Shown: positions 54,879-64,000, numbered from the stretch's first letter. The stretch is DNA of 64,000 nt from Flavobacteriales bacterium UBA7430 (GCA_002478765.1 DLQO01000050.1:7657-71656); one strand, 5' to 3'. The notes: a model not told the origin generated them from the sequence alone. Program-made: numbers and translations.

Positions 54879-55652
54879 ATGAAATATGGTATTGCACATA
54901 TTAGTATCATTCCAATGCGAGCTGAGGCTGCAGATACATCAGAGATGGTGAATCAGATTCTTTTTGGTGAACATTATAAAGTGGTCGACAAACGGGTCAA
55001 ATGGATTAAAATCAGGTTATCTCATGATGATTATGAGGGGTGGATTTGTAGCAAACAATTTTTTGAAATAAATAAGGCCCAATATTTAAGTTTATCGGAA
55101 GAGCCCTCGTATTACAATTACAATTTGATGGATGCCTTGACGACGGATTCGGGAGACATGATTCCGATAGGTTTGGGAAGTGCTTTACCTTTTTATGAGG
55201 GTGGGCATTGTTTGATTAACGATCGGCGGTTTCTTTTTGAAGGTGCCCAACAACCTAATGAGACTAATGGTAAAGAGGATCTTATAAATACGGCTTATAT
55301 GTATCTTCATGCACCTTATTTGTGGGGCGGGCGGTCTCCTATGGGAGTAGACTGCTCCGGTTTCACCCAAATGGTTTACCGCTTAAATGGTAAATGCATA
55401 CCTCGAGATGCTTCCCAACAAATCAAGCTAGGCGTTACACTGAGTTTTATAGAGGAAGCCGAACCTGGAGACCTTGCATTCTTTGATGATACAGAAGGAA
55501 ACATCATTCATGTGGGCATCATTTTAGAAAACAATCACATACTTCATGCCTCAGGAAAAGTTCGTGTTGACCGAATTGATCAACAAGGTATTTTTAACAT
55601 AGAGCTTGGGATCCATACGCACAAACTTCGATTGATTAAAGCTATTTTTTAA
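54879..55652 (+). CDS. NlpC/P60 (C40) peptidase with SH3 domain
   Basis: A 257-residue probable cell-wall peptidase. An N-terminal SH3b-like domain (about 1-62, ending YEGWICSKQFFE) is followed by a second SH3-like stretch and a C-terminal NlpC/P60 domain. Its catalytic Cys159 is in SPMGVDCSGFTQMVY, His211 in NIIHVGII and His223 in ILHASGKVRVD. Such enzymes cut the gamma-D-Glu to DAP bond. I see no signal peptide at this start (MKYGIAHISIIPMRAEAADT). It may be cytoplasmic, like recycling enzymes, or exported by another route. Confidence 0.88.
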   Translation: MKYGIAHISIIPMRAEAADTSEMVNQILFGEHYKVVDKRVKWIKIRLSHDDYEGWICSKQFFEINKAQYLSLSEEPSYYNYNLMDALTTDSGDMIPIGLGSALPFYEGGHCLINDRRFLFEGAQQPNETNGKEDLINTAYMYLHAPYLWGGRSPMGVDCSGFTQMVYRLNGKCIPRDASQQIKLGVTLSFIEEAEPGDLAFFDDTEGNIIHVGIILENNHILHASGKVRVDRIDQQGIFNIELGIHTHKLRLIKAIF

Positions 55653-55669
55653 TTTCCCGATCCAAGACC

Positions 55670-56308
55670 TTATTGAATGAAAGGGTTGTTTTTCTTCTCG
55701 AACCCTATACTTGTTTCTTTTCCGTGCCCGGGATATACGATCATTTCGTCATTGAGAATTAGTAATTTATCTTTTATAGACCTCAGAAGTGTCGCATGGT
55801 CGCCTAGAGGTAAGTCTGTTCGCCCAATACTCAGGTGAAATAAGACATCCGCTGACAGTAAGATGTTTTCATCTTGATTAACCAAGCAGATATGTCCGGG
55901 AGCATGACCGGGCGTGAAAATGATTTCAAACGAACTGTTCCCAAAACTTAAAAATTCACCTTCTTCAATGAATCGGCCCACTTTGGGAAGTTCTTCCAAG
56001 TGTAAATCGTATTGTTCAGCCGTCAGCGGTGCATACTCTAGCAAGGGAAGATCTGCCTTGTGCATGATTGGTTTGATGTCGTAGGTATCCGAAACAAATT
56101 TATTGCCAAAAAGGTGGTCTAAATGACAATGAGTGTTTACAAGCGTAACAGGTTTCAACCCCTTTTCCTCAATGAAGCTTTTAAGTCTCGCGTTGTCTTT
56201 TTCATCGTAACAGCCTGGGTCAACAATAAGACACTCACCGGTTTCATCATAGGCGACGTAAGTGTTCTCTTGAAAGGGGTTGAAGGTGAAACTTTTAATT
56301 TGTATCAT
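55670..56308 (-). CDS. MBL-fold metallo-hydrolase, glyoxalase II-like
   Basis: A 212-residue metallo-beta-lactamase-fold hydrolase. The dinuclear metal motif THCHLDH (in VNTHCHLDHLFGN) is intact. Downstream ligands are His in TPGHAPGHICLV, Asp in LLSADVLFHLSIGRTDLP and the last His in VYPGHGKETSIG. The set matches the YcbL/glyoxalase II branch, which lacks the long C-terminal glutathione-binding domain, so glutathione thioester hydrolysis is not assured. It is convergent with the NlpC/P60 gene. Confidence 0.88.
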   Translation of the reverse strand: MIQIKSFTFNPFQENTYVAYDETGECLIVDPGCYDEKDNARLKSFIEEKGLKPVTLVNTHCHLDHLFGNKFVSDTYDIKPIMHKADLPLLEYAPLTAEQYDLHLEELPKVGRFIEEGEFLSFGNSSFEIIFTPGHAPGHICLVNQDENILLSADVLFHLSIGRTDLPLGDHATLLRSIKDKLLILNDEMIVYPGHGKETSIGFEKKNNPFIQ

Positions 56309-56388
56309 TGGGACTGTCTTTTTTACTTATGCCAAAGTAATTATTTAAACCAAGAATATCCTAACTTTACAAGATTAAACAGATTCAA

Positions 56389-57576
56389 GTGCAGCATATA
56401 TCCAAGATTAAAGAAATAGTAGAATCGTCATTTCCCACATTGGTTGAGTGGCGTGAACACCTTCATGCAAACCCGGAGTTGTCTTTCAAAGAAGAAGAAA
56501 CATCCGCCTTTGTAGCCTCTAAGCTAGAGGCTATGGGTATTCCCTTTGAGAAAGGTGTTGCTGGAACGGGCATCGTCGCTCTAATCAAGGGGCGGAATCC
56601 CGAAAAACAGTGCCTTGCCTTACGAGCAGATTTGGATGCTCTTCCTATTGTTGAAGAAAATGATGTTCCCTATAAGTCAAAAATTGAAGGGGTTATGCAC
56701 GCTTGCGGACATGACGTTCATACAACCTGTTTGTTGGGGGCTGCTAAAGTGATTCAGCATTTAAAAGAAGAATTTGAAGGGACGGTAAAATTAATTTTTC
56801 AACCTGGAGAAGAGGTTTTACCGGGAGGTGCATCGTTAATGATTAAAGAAGGAGTATTAGAAAACCCTAAGGTCGATAAAATTGCTGCCCTTCACGTATT
56901 TCCTAGCATGAATGTAGGGAAAATTGGTTTTAGACCCGGGCAATACATGGCTGCTTGTGATGAATTGTACATTGAAGTAAAAGGTAAAGGTGGGCATGCT
57001 GCATTACCAAGCGAATACAACAATCCCATCATGATCATTGCAGAGCTTTTACCAAAGTTGGAGGCTTATGTTGAGTCTTTATCTCATGGAACTTCCCCGT
57101 ATATTTTTGCCATAGGTAAATTACAAGCTGATGGTGCGACTAATGTCATACCACAATCTGCATTTGCCCAAGGCACACTTCGAACCATGGATGAAGCTTG
57201 GCGGCAACAAATACATGATAAAATGATGTTATTTACGTCGGATTTTCTGGCCTCTAAAAATGCACAAGGTGAATTGCGTATTGCGAAAGGATATCCTTCC
57301 TTACTCAACAATGAGCTCTTCACAAAACAGTCCATGCTCAGTGCTAAAGATTACTTAGGCGCTGAAAATGTCGAAGAAATGGATATTCGAATGACTGCTG
57401 AAGATTTTTCATTTTACAGTCAGATCACGCCTGCTTGTTTTTTTAGACTGGGTATTCGTAATGAAGATTTGGGGATCACATACGGAGTTCATCATCCTAA
57501 ATTTGACATTGATCAAAATGCTCTAAAAGTTGGAGCAGGAGTGATGGCCCAGATAGCTATTTCTGCTTTAGATTAG
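56389..57576 (+). CDS. M20-family amidohydrolase
   Basis: A 395-residue M20D metallopeptidase-like hydrolase, starting at GTG. The metal ligands are in MHACGHDVHTT (about residue 105) and FQPGEEVLPGGASLM, and the dimerisation lid is at about 185-300. The family start WREHLHANPELSFKEEETSAF and the C-terminal MTAEDFSFY are present. Relatives cleave N-acyl amino acids, hippurate or IAA conjugates; the substrate is not predictable. A TAACTTTA element at 56362-56369 may be its promoter. The stop overlaps the recQ stop by 4 nt on the opposite strand. Confidence 0.92.
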   Translation: MQHISKIKEIVESSFPTLVEWREHLHANPELSFKEEETSAFVASKLEAMGIPFEKGVAGTGIVALIKGRNPEKQCLALRADLDALPIVEENDVPYKSKIEGVMHACGHDVHTTCLLGAAKVIQHLKEEFEGTVKLIFQPGEEVLPGGASLMIKEGVLENPKVDKIAALHVFPSMNVGKIGFRPGQYMAACDELYIEVKGKGGHAALPSEYNNPIMIIAELLPKLEAYVESLSHGTSPYIFAIGKLQADGATNVIPQSAFAQGTLRTMDEAWRQQIHDKMMLFTSDFLASKNAQGELRIAKGYPSLLNNELFTKQSMLSAKDYLGAENVEEMDIRMTAEDFSFYSQITPACFFRLGIRNEDLGITYGVHHPKFDIDQNALKVGAGVMAQIAISALD

Positions 57577-59759
57577 TTGGCTAAATCTGATAGGAATTTG
57601 ATGCGCATCAATCTCAAATCATCTTCCTCATAATCTCCATCAAATTCTGACATAGCTTCATCTATAGAGTCCGTTTCTGCATCTTCTTTGAAATAATCAA
57701 AGATCTCTTCTTGTTGATCCTCGTCGAGCATGTCATCTAAGTAGTAGTTAATGTCTACTTTGGTTCCTGAATAAACAATGTTTTCTATTTCACTGATGAG
57801 GCCAGACATATCAAGGCCTTTTGCAGATGCAATATCTTCTAGGGGCAGTTTTCGGTCTGTACTTTGTATGATGTATACTTTCAATCCAGATTTATTAACA
57901 ATAGATTTCACCACCATATCTTGTGGACGATCAATATTGTTTTCCTTCACGTATTCGCTTATAAAAGTAATAAACTCTTTTCCGAATCGATTGGCTTTTC
58001 CAACACCAACCCCATTGATGTTGGTTAATTCCTCAACATTAATTGGGTACTGAAGTGCCATGTCTTCCAGCGAAGGGTCTTGAAAAAGCACAAAAGGAGG
58101 AAGGTTTTTGTCTTTGGCTATTTTCTTTCGAAGATCTTTGAGCATGTCAAGAAGTACTGCATCAAATACAGAAGATTTTATATTGGATTGAGCTTCTTGC
58201 TTTTCAATGTCTGTATAGTCATGGTCTTCTGTAATCATAAAGGACTTCGGACTTTGCATGAAAGCTCTACTTTCAGAGTTTAGTTTGAGAATCCCATACG
58301 ACTCAATATCTTTATGCAACAGAGCTTGAACAAGAACTTGGCGGATTACAGCATGCCAATACGCAGCGTCTTTATTTTTTCCTTTTCCAAATACATTTAA
58401 TCTGCTACAATTGTAATCATTAATCATGGCGGTCATTTTTCCAATAAGAATATTGACCAGTTCTTTGGGTTTAAATTTCTCTTTGCTTTCTTCTATTGCA
58501 TTTAACAGCAAAAGAACATTTTCTTTACCCTCGTTCTGTTTTTTTGGATTCTTGCAATTGTCACAAAGTTCGTTGCAGTTTTCTTCGTCAAATATTTCCC
58601 CAAAATAATGCAGAATGTATTTCCTTCTACACATAGATGTTTCGGCAAAAGAGACGGTTTCAAGGAGTAATTGTTTCCCAATTTCTTGTTCAGCCACCGG
58701 CTTACCTTGCATGAATTTGTCAAGTTTTTCGATGTCTTTATAGCTGTAAAACGCAACGCAAACTCCTTCTCCGCCATCACGGCCAGCTCTACCTGTTTCT
58801 TGGTAATAGCTTTCCAAACTTTTGGGAATGTCGTGGTGAATCACAAAACGAACATCAGGTTTGTCGATACCCATACCAAAAGCAATGGTCGCTACAATGA
58901 TGTTGCAGTCTTCCATCAAGAATGCATCCTGGTGTTTTGCTCTCGTATTTACATCAAGACCCGCGTGATAAGGCAATGCATTGATTCCGTTCACTTGGAG
59001 TGTTTGGGCAATTTCCTCAACTTTCTTTCGGCTCAAACAGTAAACAATACCCGACTTTTTGGGGTGTTGTTTGACGAATTTAATAATCTCCTTGTTTACA
59101 TTGATTTTAGGTCGTACCTCGTAAAAAAGATTACCCCTGTTGAACGAAGACTTATATAATTTGGCATTTTCCATGCCTAAGTTTTTTTGAATGTCCTCCT
59201 GAACCTTTTCGGTTGCTGTTGCTGTCAGCGCAATAATGGGTGCTTTTCCAATTTTCTCAAAAATACTTCTTAAGTTTCGGTATTCTGGTCGAAAGTCGTG
59301 CCCCCATTCTGAGATGCAGTGAGCCTCATCGATGGCAAAAAAAGATATTTCGACGGAGTTCAAGAAAGAAATATTCTCCTCTTTGGTTAGCGATTCAGGA
59401 GCAACATAAAGTAGTTTTGTCAAGCCATTTTTGATGTCCTCCTTGACTTTTTGAGCTTCTTTTTTGCTTAACGAAGAGTTTAAAACGTGAGCAACTCTGT
59501 CATTAGAAGCAAAACCTCTAATGGCATCTACTTGGTTTTTCATCAATGCTATCAAGGGGGATACGATGATAGCAGTTCCCTCACTCATGAATGCCGGAAG
59601 TTGGTAGCATAGAGATTTACCACCACCCGTGGGTTTAATTACGAAGACATCTTGACCATCAAGTAAGGTTTGAACGATTGATTCTTGATTACCTTTAAAA
59701 TGTGAAAAACCAAAATACTTTTTGAGGGTGGAGTGAAGTGGTTGATTTGTTTCGCTCAT
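57573..59759 (-). CDS. recQ: ATP-dependent DNA helicase RecQ
   Basis: I place the start at ATG 59759 (MSETNQPLHSTLKKYFGFSHF). A further upstream ATG at 59873 would overlap the kpsF start and adds a non-homologous hydrophobic stretch. The 728-residue protein has Walker A IKPTGGGKSLCYQLPAF, DEAH in AIDEAHCISEWGHDFRPEYR, ATATATEKV and QETGRAGRDGG. The RQC domain carries the zinc cysteines CRRKYILHYFG and CNELCDNC, and an HRDC domain (about 530-610) contains NINGVGVGKANRFG. An acidic C-terminal tail of about 80 residues is extra. It unwinds duplex DNA 3'-5' during recombination and fork repair. Confidence 0.94.
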   Translation of the reverse strand: MSETNQPLHSTLKKYFGFSHFKGNQESIVQTLLDGQDVFVIKPTGGGKSLCYQLPAFMSEGTAIIVSPLIALMKNQVDAIRGFASNDRVAHVLNSSLSKKEAQKVKEDIKNGLTKLLYVAPESLTKEENISFLNSVEISFFAIDEAHCISEWGHDFRPEYRNLRSIFEKIGKAPIIALTATATEKVQEDIQKNLGMENAKLYKSSFNRGNLFYEVRPKINVNKEIIKFVKQHPKKSGIVYCLSRKKVEEIAQTLQVNGINALPYHAGLDVNTRAKHQDAFLMEDCNIIVATIAFGMGIDKPDVRFVIHHDIPKSLESYYQETGRAGRDGGEGVCVAFYSYKDIEKLDKFMQGKPVAEQEIGKQLLLETVSFAETSMCRRKYILHYFGEIFDEENCNELCDNCKNPKKQNEGKENVLLLLNAIEESKEKFKPKELVNILIGKMTAMINDYNCSRLNVFGKGKNKDAAYWHAVIRQVLVQALLHKDIESYGILKLNSESRAFMQSPKSFMITEDHDYTDIEKQEAQSNIKSSVFDAVLLDMLKDLRKKIAKDKNLPPFVLFQDPSLEDMALQYPINVEELTNINGVGVGKANRFGKEFITFISEYVKENNIDRPQDMVVKSIVNKSGLKVYIIQSTDRKLPLEDIASAKGLDMSGLISEIENIVYSGTKVDINYYLDDMLDEDQQEEIFDYFKEDAETDSIDEAMSEFDGDYEEDDLRLMRIKFLSDLAN

Positions 59760-59838
59760 GCGCTGTAAATTCACGAAAATTGAGTTATTTTGCAGTATTA
59801 AAGTAAAGACAAAGTTCTGAAATATCAAAACAAAACTA

Positions 59839-60801
59839 TTGAAATCTTCTAAGGAAATAATAGAGATTGCCAAAAAGGTAATTATTCACGAATCTCAGGT
59901 TATTGCTAACCTTTCGAATTTATTAGATGCTCAATTTAGTGAGGCAGTAACTTCGATATACCAGTCGCCAGGAAGGCTCATCATAACGGGTATCGGAAAG
60001 AGTGCTATCATAGCAAATAAAATTGTAGCTACCTTAAATTCAACCGGTCAACCGGCTATGTTTATGCATGCTGCCGACGCTATTCATGGTGATTTAGGAA
60101 TGGTTCAGTCCGATGACATCGTCATGTGCATCTCCAAGAGTGGAAACACGCCCGAAATAAAAGTTTTAGTCCCTTTGATTAAAAGTCTAGGGAGCCCACT
60201 CATAGCAATGACCTCTAATAAAGATTCTTTTTTAGCGGAACATGCAGATTATTTGTTTCATGCTCATGCAGAAAAAGAGGCTTGCCCAAATAATTTAGCA
60301 CCCACAACCAGTACGACAGCTCAATTGGTTATGGGAGACGCTTTAGCTGTTGCCTTGTTAGAGTTGAGGAAGTTTACCCGTAGCGATTTCGCTAAATACC
60401 ATCCCGGCGGGGCTTTAGGGAAAAAATTGTACCTCAGAGTGGGCGATGTATTGCATGCTGAAAAGCCTCAAGTGGCTTTGGATGCTAATTTGCAAGAGGT
60501 TATCATAGAGATCTCTTCCAAGCGTTTAGGAGCGACTGTGGTCGTTGATTCCGAAGAGATTGAGGGTTTAATTACCGATGGAGATTTGCGAAGAATGCTC
60601 GAAATAGGTGGCTATACCAATGATGTCTTGGCACGAAACATCATGAGTGAAAATCCGAAGCGTATATCGAAAGACGCATTAGCAGCAGAAGCGCTATCCA
60701 TCATGGAGTCTTATCAAATCACTCAACTCGTTGTAGAAGACGAAGGTCGCTATGTCGGGCTAGTTCATTTACACGATATTTTGAAAGAAGGAATTTTATA
60801 A
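59839..60801 (+). CDS. kpsF: Arabinose-5-phosphate isomerase, KpsF/GutQ/KdsD family
   Basis: A 320-residue enzyme: an SIS domain (about 30-180, with ITGIGKSAIIANKIVATLNSTG, DAIHGDLGM and the sugar-phosphate loop ISKSGNTPE) and two CBS domains (about 200-320). It converts ribulose-5-phosphate to arabinose-5-phosphate, the first committed step to Kdo. The start is TTG, 80 nt from the divergent recQ start. It is followed immediately by tatC (1 nt apart) and lptB, an envelope-biogenesis cluster that recurs in Bacteroidota. Confidence 0.93.
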   Translation: MKSSKEIIEIAKKVIIHESQVIANLSNLLDAQFSEAVTSIYQSPGRLIITGIGKSAIIANKIVATLNSTGQPAMFMHAADAIHGDLGMVQSDDIVMCISKSGNTPEIKVLVPLIKSLGSPLIAMTSNKDSFLAEHADYLFHAHAEKEACPNNLAPTTSTTAQLVMGDALAVALLELRKFTRSDFAKYHPGGALGKKLYLRVGDVLHAEKPQVALDANLQEVIIEISSKRLGATVVVDSEEIEGLITDGDLRRMLEIGGYTNDVLARNIMSENPKRISKDALAAEALSIMESYQITQLVVEDEGRYVGLVHLHDILKEGIL

Positions 60802-60802
60802 C

Positions 60803-61624
60803 ATGAGTCGGCAGAAATCAGATATGTCATTTTTAGAGCATCTGGGGGTTCTTCGTGGACACCTGATACGTTCTGTTATTGCTGTTTTGGGTTTTACGAT
60901 TTTAGCATTCGTGAACAAAGGCTATTTGTTTGACGACTTATTGTTGGCATCCAAAGAGCCTGATTTTGTTACCTACAGAACACTCTGCAAAATCTCAGAA
61001 TTGTTTCGTCTTGGTGATGTGCTTTGCATTACCGAACAGCCCTTTATCTTGATGAATGTCGACATGTCAGGACAGTTTACCATGCATTTGTGGGTTGCAT
61101 TTATAGCAGGCGTTATTGTTGCATTTCCATATATTGTTTGGGAATTATGGTGTTTTATTAAACCTGCTTTACAGGACAATGAATCCAATTACACCTCTGC
61201 TATTGTTTTAGTGATTTCCTTTTTATTTTTGTTGGGGATTTCTTTTGGGTACTACATGATATCCCCATTATCGGTAAATTTTTTAGGGACCTATCAAGTT
61301 AGTGAGATGGTTTCAAATCAGATTAATTTGAGGTCTTTCATCAGTACCGTAACAACCATAACCTTTGCCTGTGGTTTGATTTTTCAACTTCCTATCGTTG
61401 TGTATTTTTTATCAAAGTTAGGCTTACTATCCCCAACAACCATGAAGCATTATCGTTCTCATGCGGTTGTAGGAGCTTTGGTTGTTTCAGCCATCATAAC
61501 ACCTCCTGATTTATCGAGTCAAATATTGGTAACTTTACCCTTGTTGGTTTTGTATGAGATAAGTATTCATATTTCGAATTTTGTAATCAAAAGATCTCAA
61601 GAAAAGCATGAAGTTAAGAGCTGA
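60803..61624 (+). CDS. tatC: Sec-independent protein translocase subunit TatC
   Basis: A 273-residue six-TM protein, the receptor for twin-arginine signals. The N-terminal [20 protein letters not shown] is the conserved cytoplasmic head. The periplasmic loop is followed by [16 protein letters not shown] with the key Glu. TM segments with [10 protein letters not shown] and [15 protein letters not shown] close the protein. TatA is at 5860, far from it. tatC overlaps lptB by 17 nt, so the three genes from kpsF form one transcript. Confidence 0.96.
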   Translation: MSRQKSDMSFLEHLGVLRGHLIRSVIAVLGFTILAFVNKGYLFDDLLLASKEPDFVTYRTLCKISELFRLGDVLCITEQPFILMNVDMSGQFTMHLWVAFIAGVIVAFPYIVWELWCFIKPALQDNESNYTSAIVLVISFLFLLGISFGYYMISPLSVNFLGTYQVSEMVSNQINLRSFISTVTTITFACGLIFQLPIVVYFLSKLGLLSPTTMKHYRSHAVVGALVVSAIITPPDLSSQILVTLPLLVLYEISIHISNFVIKRSQEKHEVKS

Positions 61625-62333
61625 AAAAATAGTTAAAACCTACCGAGATAGAACGGTAGTTAAAGGTGTAAGTTTAGAGGTTAATCAAGGTGAGATTGTA
61701 GGTCTTTTAGGGCCTAATGGAGCTGGAAAGACGACGTCTTTTTACATGATTGTAGGTTTGGTAAAACCGAGTTCAGGATCTGTTTATCTTGATGACGAGA
61801 ACATAACTATGGACGCCATGTATGTTCGTGCTCAAAAAGGGATTGGTTATTTGGCTCAAGAGGCTTCCGTTTTTAGAAAATTATCTGTTGAAGACAACAT
61901 TAAGGCTGTTTTAGAGATGACCACACTCAGTAAAAATGAGCAGTCACAAAAGTTAGAGGAATTACTCAATGAATTTAGTCTTCAACACATCCGAACTACA
62001 CGAGGTGATTTATTGTCTGGAGGCGAGCGAAGAAGAACTGAGATTGCACGTGCCCTTGCTGTAAACCCTAATTTCATTCTTTTAGACGAACCCTTTGCAG
62101 GTGTTGACCCCATCGCTGTTGAAGACATTCAGTCGATTGTGTATCAACTCAAAAAGAAGAACATTGGCATACTTATTACAGATCATAATGTTCAAGAAAC
62201 CCTATCGATCACTGATCGAGCATACTTACTCTTTGAAGGGAATATTTTAAAAGCAGGAACAGCTGAAGAGTTGGCTGCCGATGAACAAGTTCGTCGGGTT
62301 TATCTGGGGCAAAACTTCGTACTGCGTAAATAA
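61608..62333 (+). CDS. lptB: LPS export ABC transporter ATPase LptB
   Basis: A 241-residue ABC ATPase. Walker A is [12 protein letters not shown], the Q-loop is [15 protein letters not shown], the signature is [15 protein letters not shown], Walker B is [15 protein letters not shown] and the H-loop is [29 protein letters not shown] is specific to LptB within the ABC family. It powers LPS extraction from the inner membrane with LptFG, which are not in the window. Position next to kpsF agrees with an LPS role. Confidence 0.96.
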   Translation: MKLRAEKIVKTYRDRTVVKGVSLEVNQGEIVGLLGPNGAGKTTSFYMIVGLVKPSSGSVYLDDENITMDAMYVRAQKGIGYLAQEASVFRKLSVEDNIKAVLEMTTLSKNEQSQKLEELLNEFSLQHIRTTRGDLLSGGERRRTEIARALAVNPNFILLDEPFAGVDPIAVEDIQSIVYQLKKKNIGILITDHNVQETLSITDRAYLLFEGNILKAGTAEELAADEQVRRVYLGQNFVLRK

Positions 62334-62356
62334 ACAGATTCAACTTGTGTAATGGT

Positions 62357-63043
62357 TCATTCAGAAGCAGGTTTGAATACCATGGAGAAGAAGATGTAAA
62401 GGAGAACAACGATGGGTATTGCAGAAAATTTCAATAGTCCGATCAATAGAATACCCGTTGCAATAAACAAGAACCTAAGCTTATTTTGAGCATACCTAAG
62501 GTTTTTAAATTTCAGAGAAAATAAAGGGATTTCAGAGACCATTGCCAGAGACATAACTACCGTTAGCGACACAACAATTTCAGGCATTGAAATCAAAAGT
62601 GCGATATTCGATTCTTCTTGGAAGGATAATATCAATGGAAACGATGCAAAAAACAAGCAATTGGCAGGTGTAGGTAAGCCAATAAAATTTCGGGTTTGTC
62701 TTTCGTCAACATTAAATTTTGCCAGACGGTACGCAGACAAAGCCGGAATGAGGAGGGATACAAAGGAATATGTGCTCCATGAGCTTGACTCTATGAGGTG
62801 AAACACCACAGATCCAGGCACCACACCAAAGCTAACCATATCGGCTAAAGAGTCCAATTCCTTACCTATAGGCCCCGAAACTTTTAGAATTCGAGCAGCA
62901 GCACCGTCCATAAAGTCGAAGATTGCAGCGAGTCCAACTAGGTAAGCCGCAAACACCATTTGGTTATGAAAAGTAAAGTACAAAGCGATACATCCACAAA
63001 TAAGATTTGAGATTGTGAGAAGGTTTGGAACGTGTTTTAGCAT
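62357..63043 (-). CDS. pssA: CDP-diacylglycerol-serine O-phosphatidyltransferase
   Basis: A 228-residue integral membrane CDP-alcohol phosphatidyltransferase. The full motif DGAAARILKVSGPIGKELDS with the later LAD (DGxxAR...G...D...D) lies near residues 45-70, so the metal-binding residues are intact. The N-terminus VPNLLTISNLICGCIALYF is typical of type II phosphatidylserine synthases. Phosphatidylserine would then be decarboxylated to phosphatidylethanolamine; no psd gene is seen here. It is divergent from lnt. Confidence 0.93.
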   Translation of the reverse strand: MLKHVPNLLTISNLICGCIALYFTFHNQMVFAAYLVGLAAIFDFMDGAAARILKVSGPIGKELDSLADMVSFGVVPGSVVFHLIESSSWSTYSFVSLLIPALSAYRLAKFNVDERQTRNFIGLPTPANCLFFASFPLILSFQEESNIALLISMPEIVVSLTVVMSLAMVSEIPLFSLKFKNLRYAQNKLRFLFIATGILLIGLLKFSAIPIVVLLYIFFSMVFKPASE

Positions 63044-63051
63044 CTGAAACT

Positions 63052-63059
63052 TATATTTG
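63052..63059 (+). promoter_or_regulatory. lnt promoter -7 box
   Basis: A perfect TATATTTG, 40 nt before the lnt ATG, in the 56-bp pssA/lnt divergent gap. Confidence 0.55.
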
Positions 63060-63099
63060 TAACAAATTAAAGCAATTTATTGCGATTGAATTATAAAAT

Positions 63100-64000
63100 A
63101 TGAGTTTTGTAAAACATATTCTTGCTTGTTTGCTGCCCACATTGTTTTTTTACGGATCGTGGCCCCCTCAGACACAACCCGTACTTATCTTTATTGCATT
63201 TGTACCCTTATTGTGGTTGGTGTTAAATTTTAATACCGGAGAGAAGAAGTTGCATGCGTTTAGATTGTATGGAATGCTTTACCTCACTTTTTTTCTTATT
63301 AATTTTTCGCTCACTTCTTGGTTGATGAATGCGCATTGGGGTGGAGGTTTGTTTGCATCTTTATTCAATGCATCTCTAATGTCCACTGTATTTTTTATGG
63401 TATACAAGTTGAAGCATGCATTGGGTGAAAAGCATGCGCTTATTGCTTTTCCCATATTCTGGATTGCTTTTGAATATCTTCATCTTAACTGGGAGTTGAC
63501 TTGGCCATGGATGACCTTAGGGAATGTTTTTTCCAACCAAGTTCATTGGGTTCAGTGGTACGAGTATACAGGAGCTTTAGGCGGTTCTCTTTGGGTTTTA
63601 ATCATTAATGTTTTGTTGTATCAGTTTGCAAATCAATTACTTAAAAAAAAGTACAGGATGGGGTCTCTGTTCATGGGCTTATTGGTTTTTACAATCCCTT
63701 ATTTGTGGTCAAAAGCCTTGATGCCTGATGTTTCCACCTCAAATACAGATGCTGTTGAGGTTGTTGTCGTTCAGCCAAACTTTGAGCCTCATTTCGAGAA
63801 GTTTAAAGTGTCCCAAAGCGATCAGTTTAAGCGGGTAGAGGTATTGCTTGATTCCGTATGGGATACTCATCCAGATTTGATTGTTTTACCAGAAACATTC
63901 ATCACCGATTGGATTTGGGAATCGGGAATTGAGTATGCTTCAGCTATAAAAGTTATGAAATCTTGGTTGAAAGATTATCCCAACACACAAATCCTAACGG
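63100..64000 (+). CDS. lnt: Apolipoprotein N-acyltransferase, 5' part
   Basis: The gene runs off the right edge; about 300 codons are present. It starts MSFVKHILACLLPTLFF and continues through TM helices (FYGSWPPQTQPVLIFIAF). The Lnt landmarks FEYLHLNWELTWPWMTLGN and WYEYTGALGGSLWVL come at about 140-190. The nitrilase-fold domain begins at about 225 with VVVQPNFEPH and the catalytic Glu in LIVLPETFITDW. It adds the third acyl chain to lipoproteins, such as the DUF4249 protein at 42146. The catalytic Lys and Cys lie beyond the window. Confidence 0.92.
   Translation, partial: MSFVKHILACLLPTLFFYGSWPPQTQPVLIFIAFVPLLWLVLNFNTGEKKLHAFRLYGMLYLTFFLINFSLTSWLMNAHWGGGLFASLFNASLMSTVFFMVYKLKHALGEKHALIAFPIFWIAFEYLHLNWELTWPWMTLGNVFSNQVHWVQWYEYTGALGGSLWVLIINVLLYQFANQLLKKKYRMGSLFMGLLVFTIPYLWSKALMPDVSTSNTDAVEVVVVQPNFEPHFEKFKVSQSDQFKRVEVLLDSVWDTHPDLIVLPETFITDWIWESGIEYASAIKVMKSWLKDYPNTQILT

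Noticed and set aside
54715-54897. A 60-codon open frame on the minus strand in the large intergenic region
   Set aside because: The composition is Cys/His/Ser-rich without a fold signature, there is no promoter box, and it overlaps the start of the peptidase gene on the other strand.
59760-59873. N-terminal extension of RecQ from an ATG at 59873
   Set aside because: It overlaps the divergent kpsF start, is hydrophobic and unlike RecQ. The ATG at 59759 gives a normal N-terminus.
1-64000. tRNA, rRNA, CRISPR, insertion sequences, toxin-antitoxin or restriction systems
   Set aside because: I read the intergenic gaps on both strands and saw no cloverleaf-like GC-rich segment, regularly spaced repeats, terminal inverted repeats or defence-type gene pairs. 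Short or diverged elements could still be missed by eye.

Overview
The window is an ordinary stretch of chromosome from an AT-rich member of the Bacteroidota, most likely a Flavobacteriales-type or related free-living or marine lineage. The evidence is a fused SecDF, a secreted protein with a type IX secretion (T9SS) C-terminal sorting domain, two PorE-like TPR/propeller/OmpA proteins, TonB-dependent receptors with CarboxypepD_reg-like N-termini, a DUF4249 lipoprotein, and many promoters with the Bacteroidota TAnnTTTG -7 box and few Shine-Dalgarno sequences. I cannot name the species. I see no rRNA, tRNA, CRISPR array, insertion sequence or prophage.

Layout. 1-7.1 kb: end of malate dehydrogenase, a DCC-family protein and a large T9SS cargo protein on the minus strand, then secDF, tatA and a Na+/Ca2+ exchanger. 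7.2-15.8 kb: eukaryotic-type glutamine synthetase, a PorE-like OmpA protein, purM-prfA-pyrF and comEC. 15.8-24 kb (minus): an RNA methyltransferase, tandem cold-shock genes, a pseudouridine synthase, a DbpA-like helicase, a SlyD-like FKBP, TrkH, a heptose kinase and an aminotransferase. 24-28.7 kb: a tightly coupled queE / PorE-like / HMG-CoA lyase operon and a DEAD-box helicase. 28.7-37.2 kb (minus): another DEAD-box helicase, maf, a UbiA-family prenyltransferase, a KdsC-like phosphatase, a DUF2520 protein and the heme-handling operon ccmB-ccmC-ccmD-ccmE-ccmF. 37.3-45.6 kb: two TonB-dependent receptors with a DUF4249 lipoprotein, then pyrD and hisS. 45.6-64 kb: MFS transporter and xerD, aroQ, mazG, an FtsX-type permease, a third-clade DEAD-box helicase, guaA, lysA, an NlpC/P60 peptidase, an MBL-fold hydrolase, an M20 amidohydrolase, recQ, the kpsF-tatC-lptB cluster, pssA and the first 300 codons of lnt.

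Themes. Much of the window builds or supplies the envelope: SecDF and TatA/TatC export, T9SS-linked PorE-like proteins and cargo, Kdo/heptose/LPS functions (KpsF, KdsC-like, RfaE-like, LptB), lipoprotein acylation (Lnt) and phospholipid synthesis (PssA), and System I cytochrome c maturation. A second theme is RNA remodelling: four DEAD-box helicases and two cold-shock proteins, which may point to growth at low temperature. The points I find most worth a second look are the CXXXY-type CcmE in a ccm operon lacking ccmA, the near-identical tandem cold-shock proteins whose genes differ by about 20 silent changes, a repeated 4-nt spacing between the promoter box and the start codon that suggests leaderless transcripts, and the two diverged PorE-like proteins. 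I did not find an obviously new multi-gene system.
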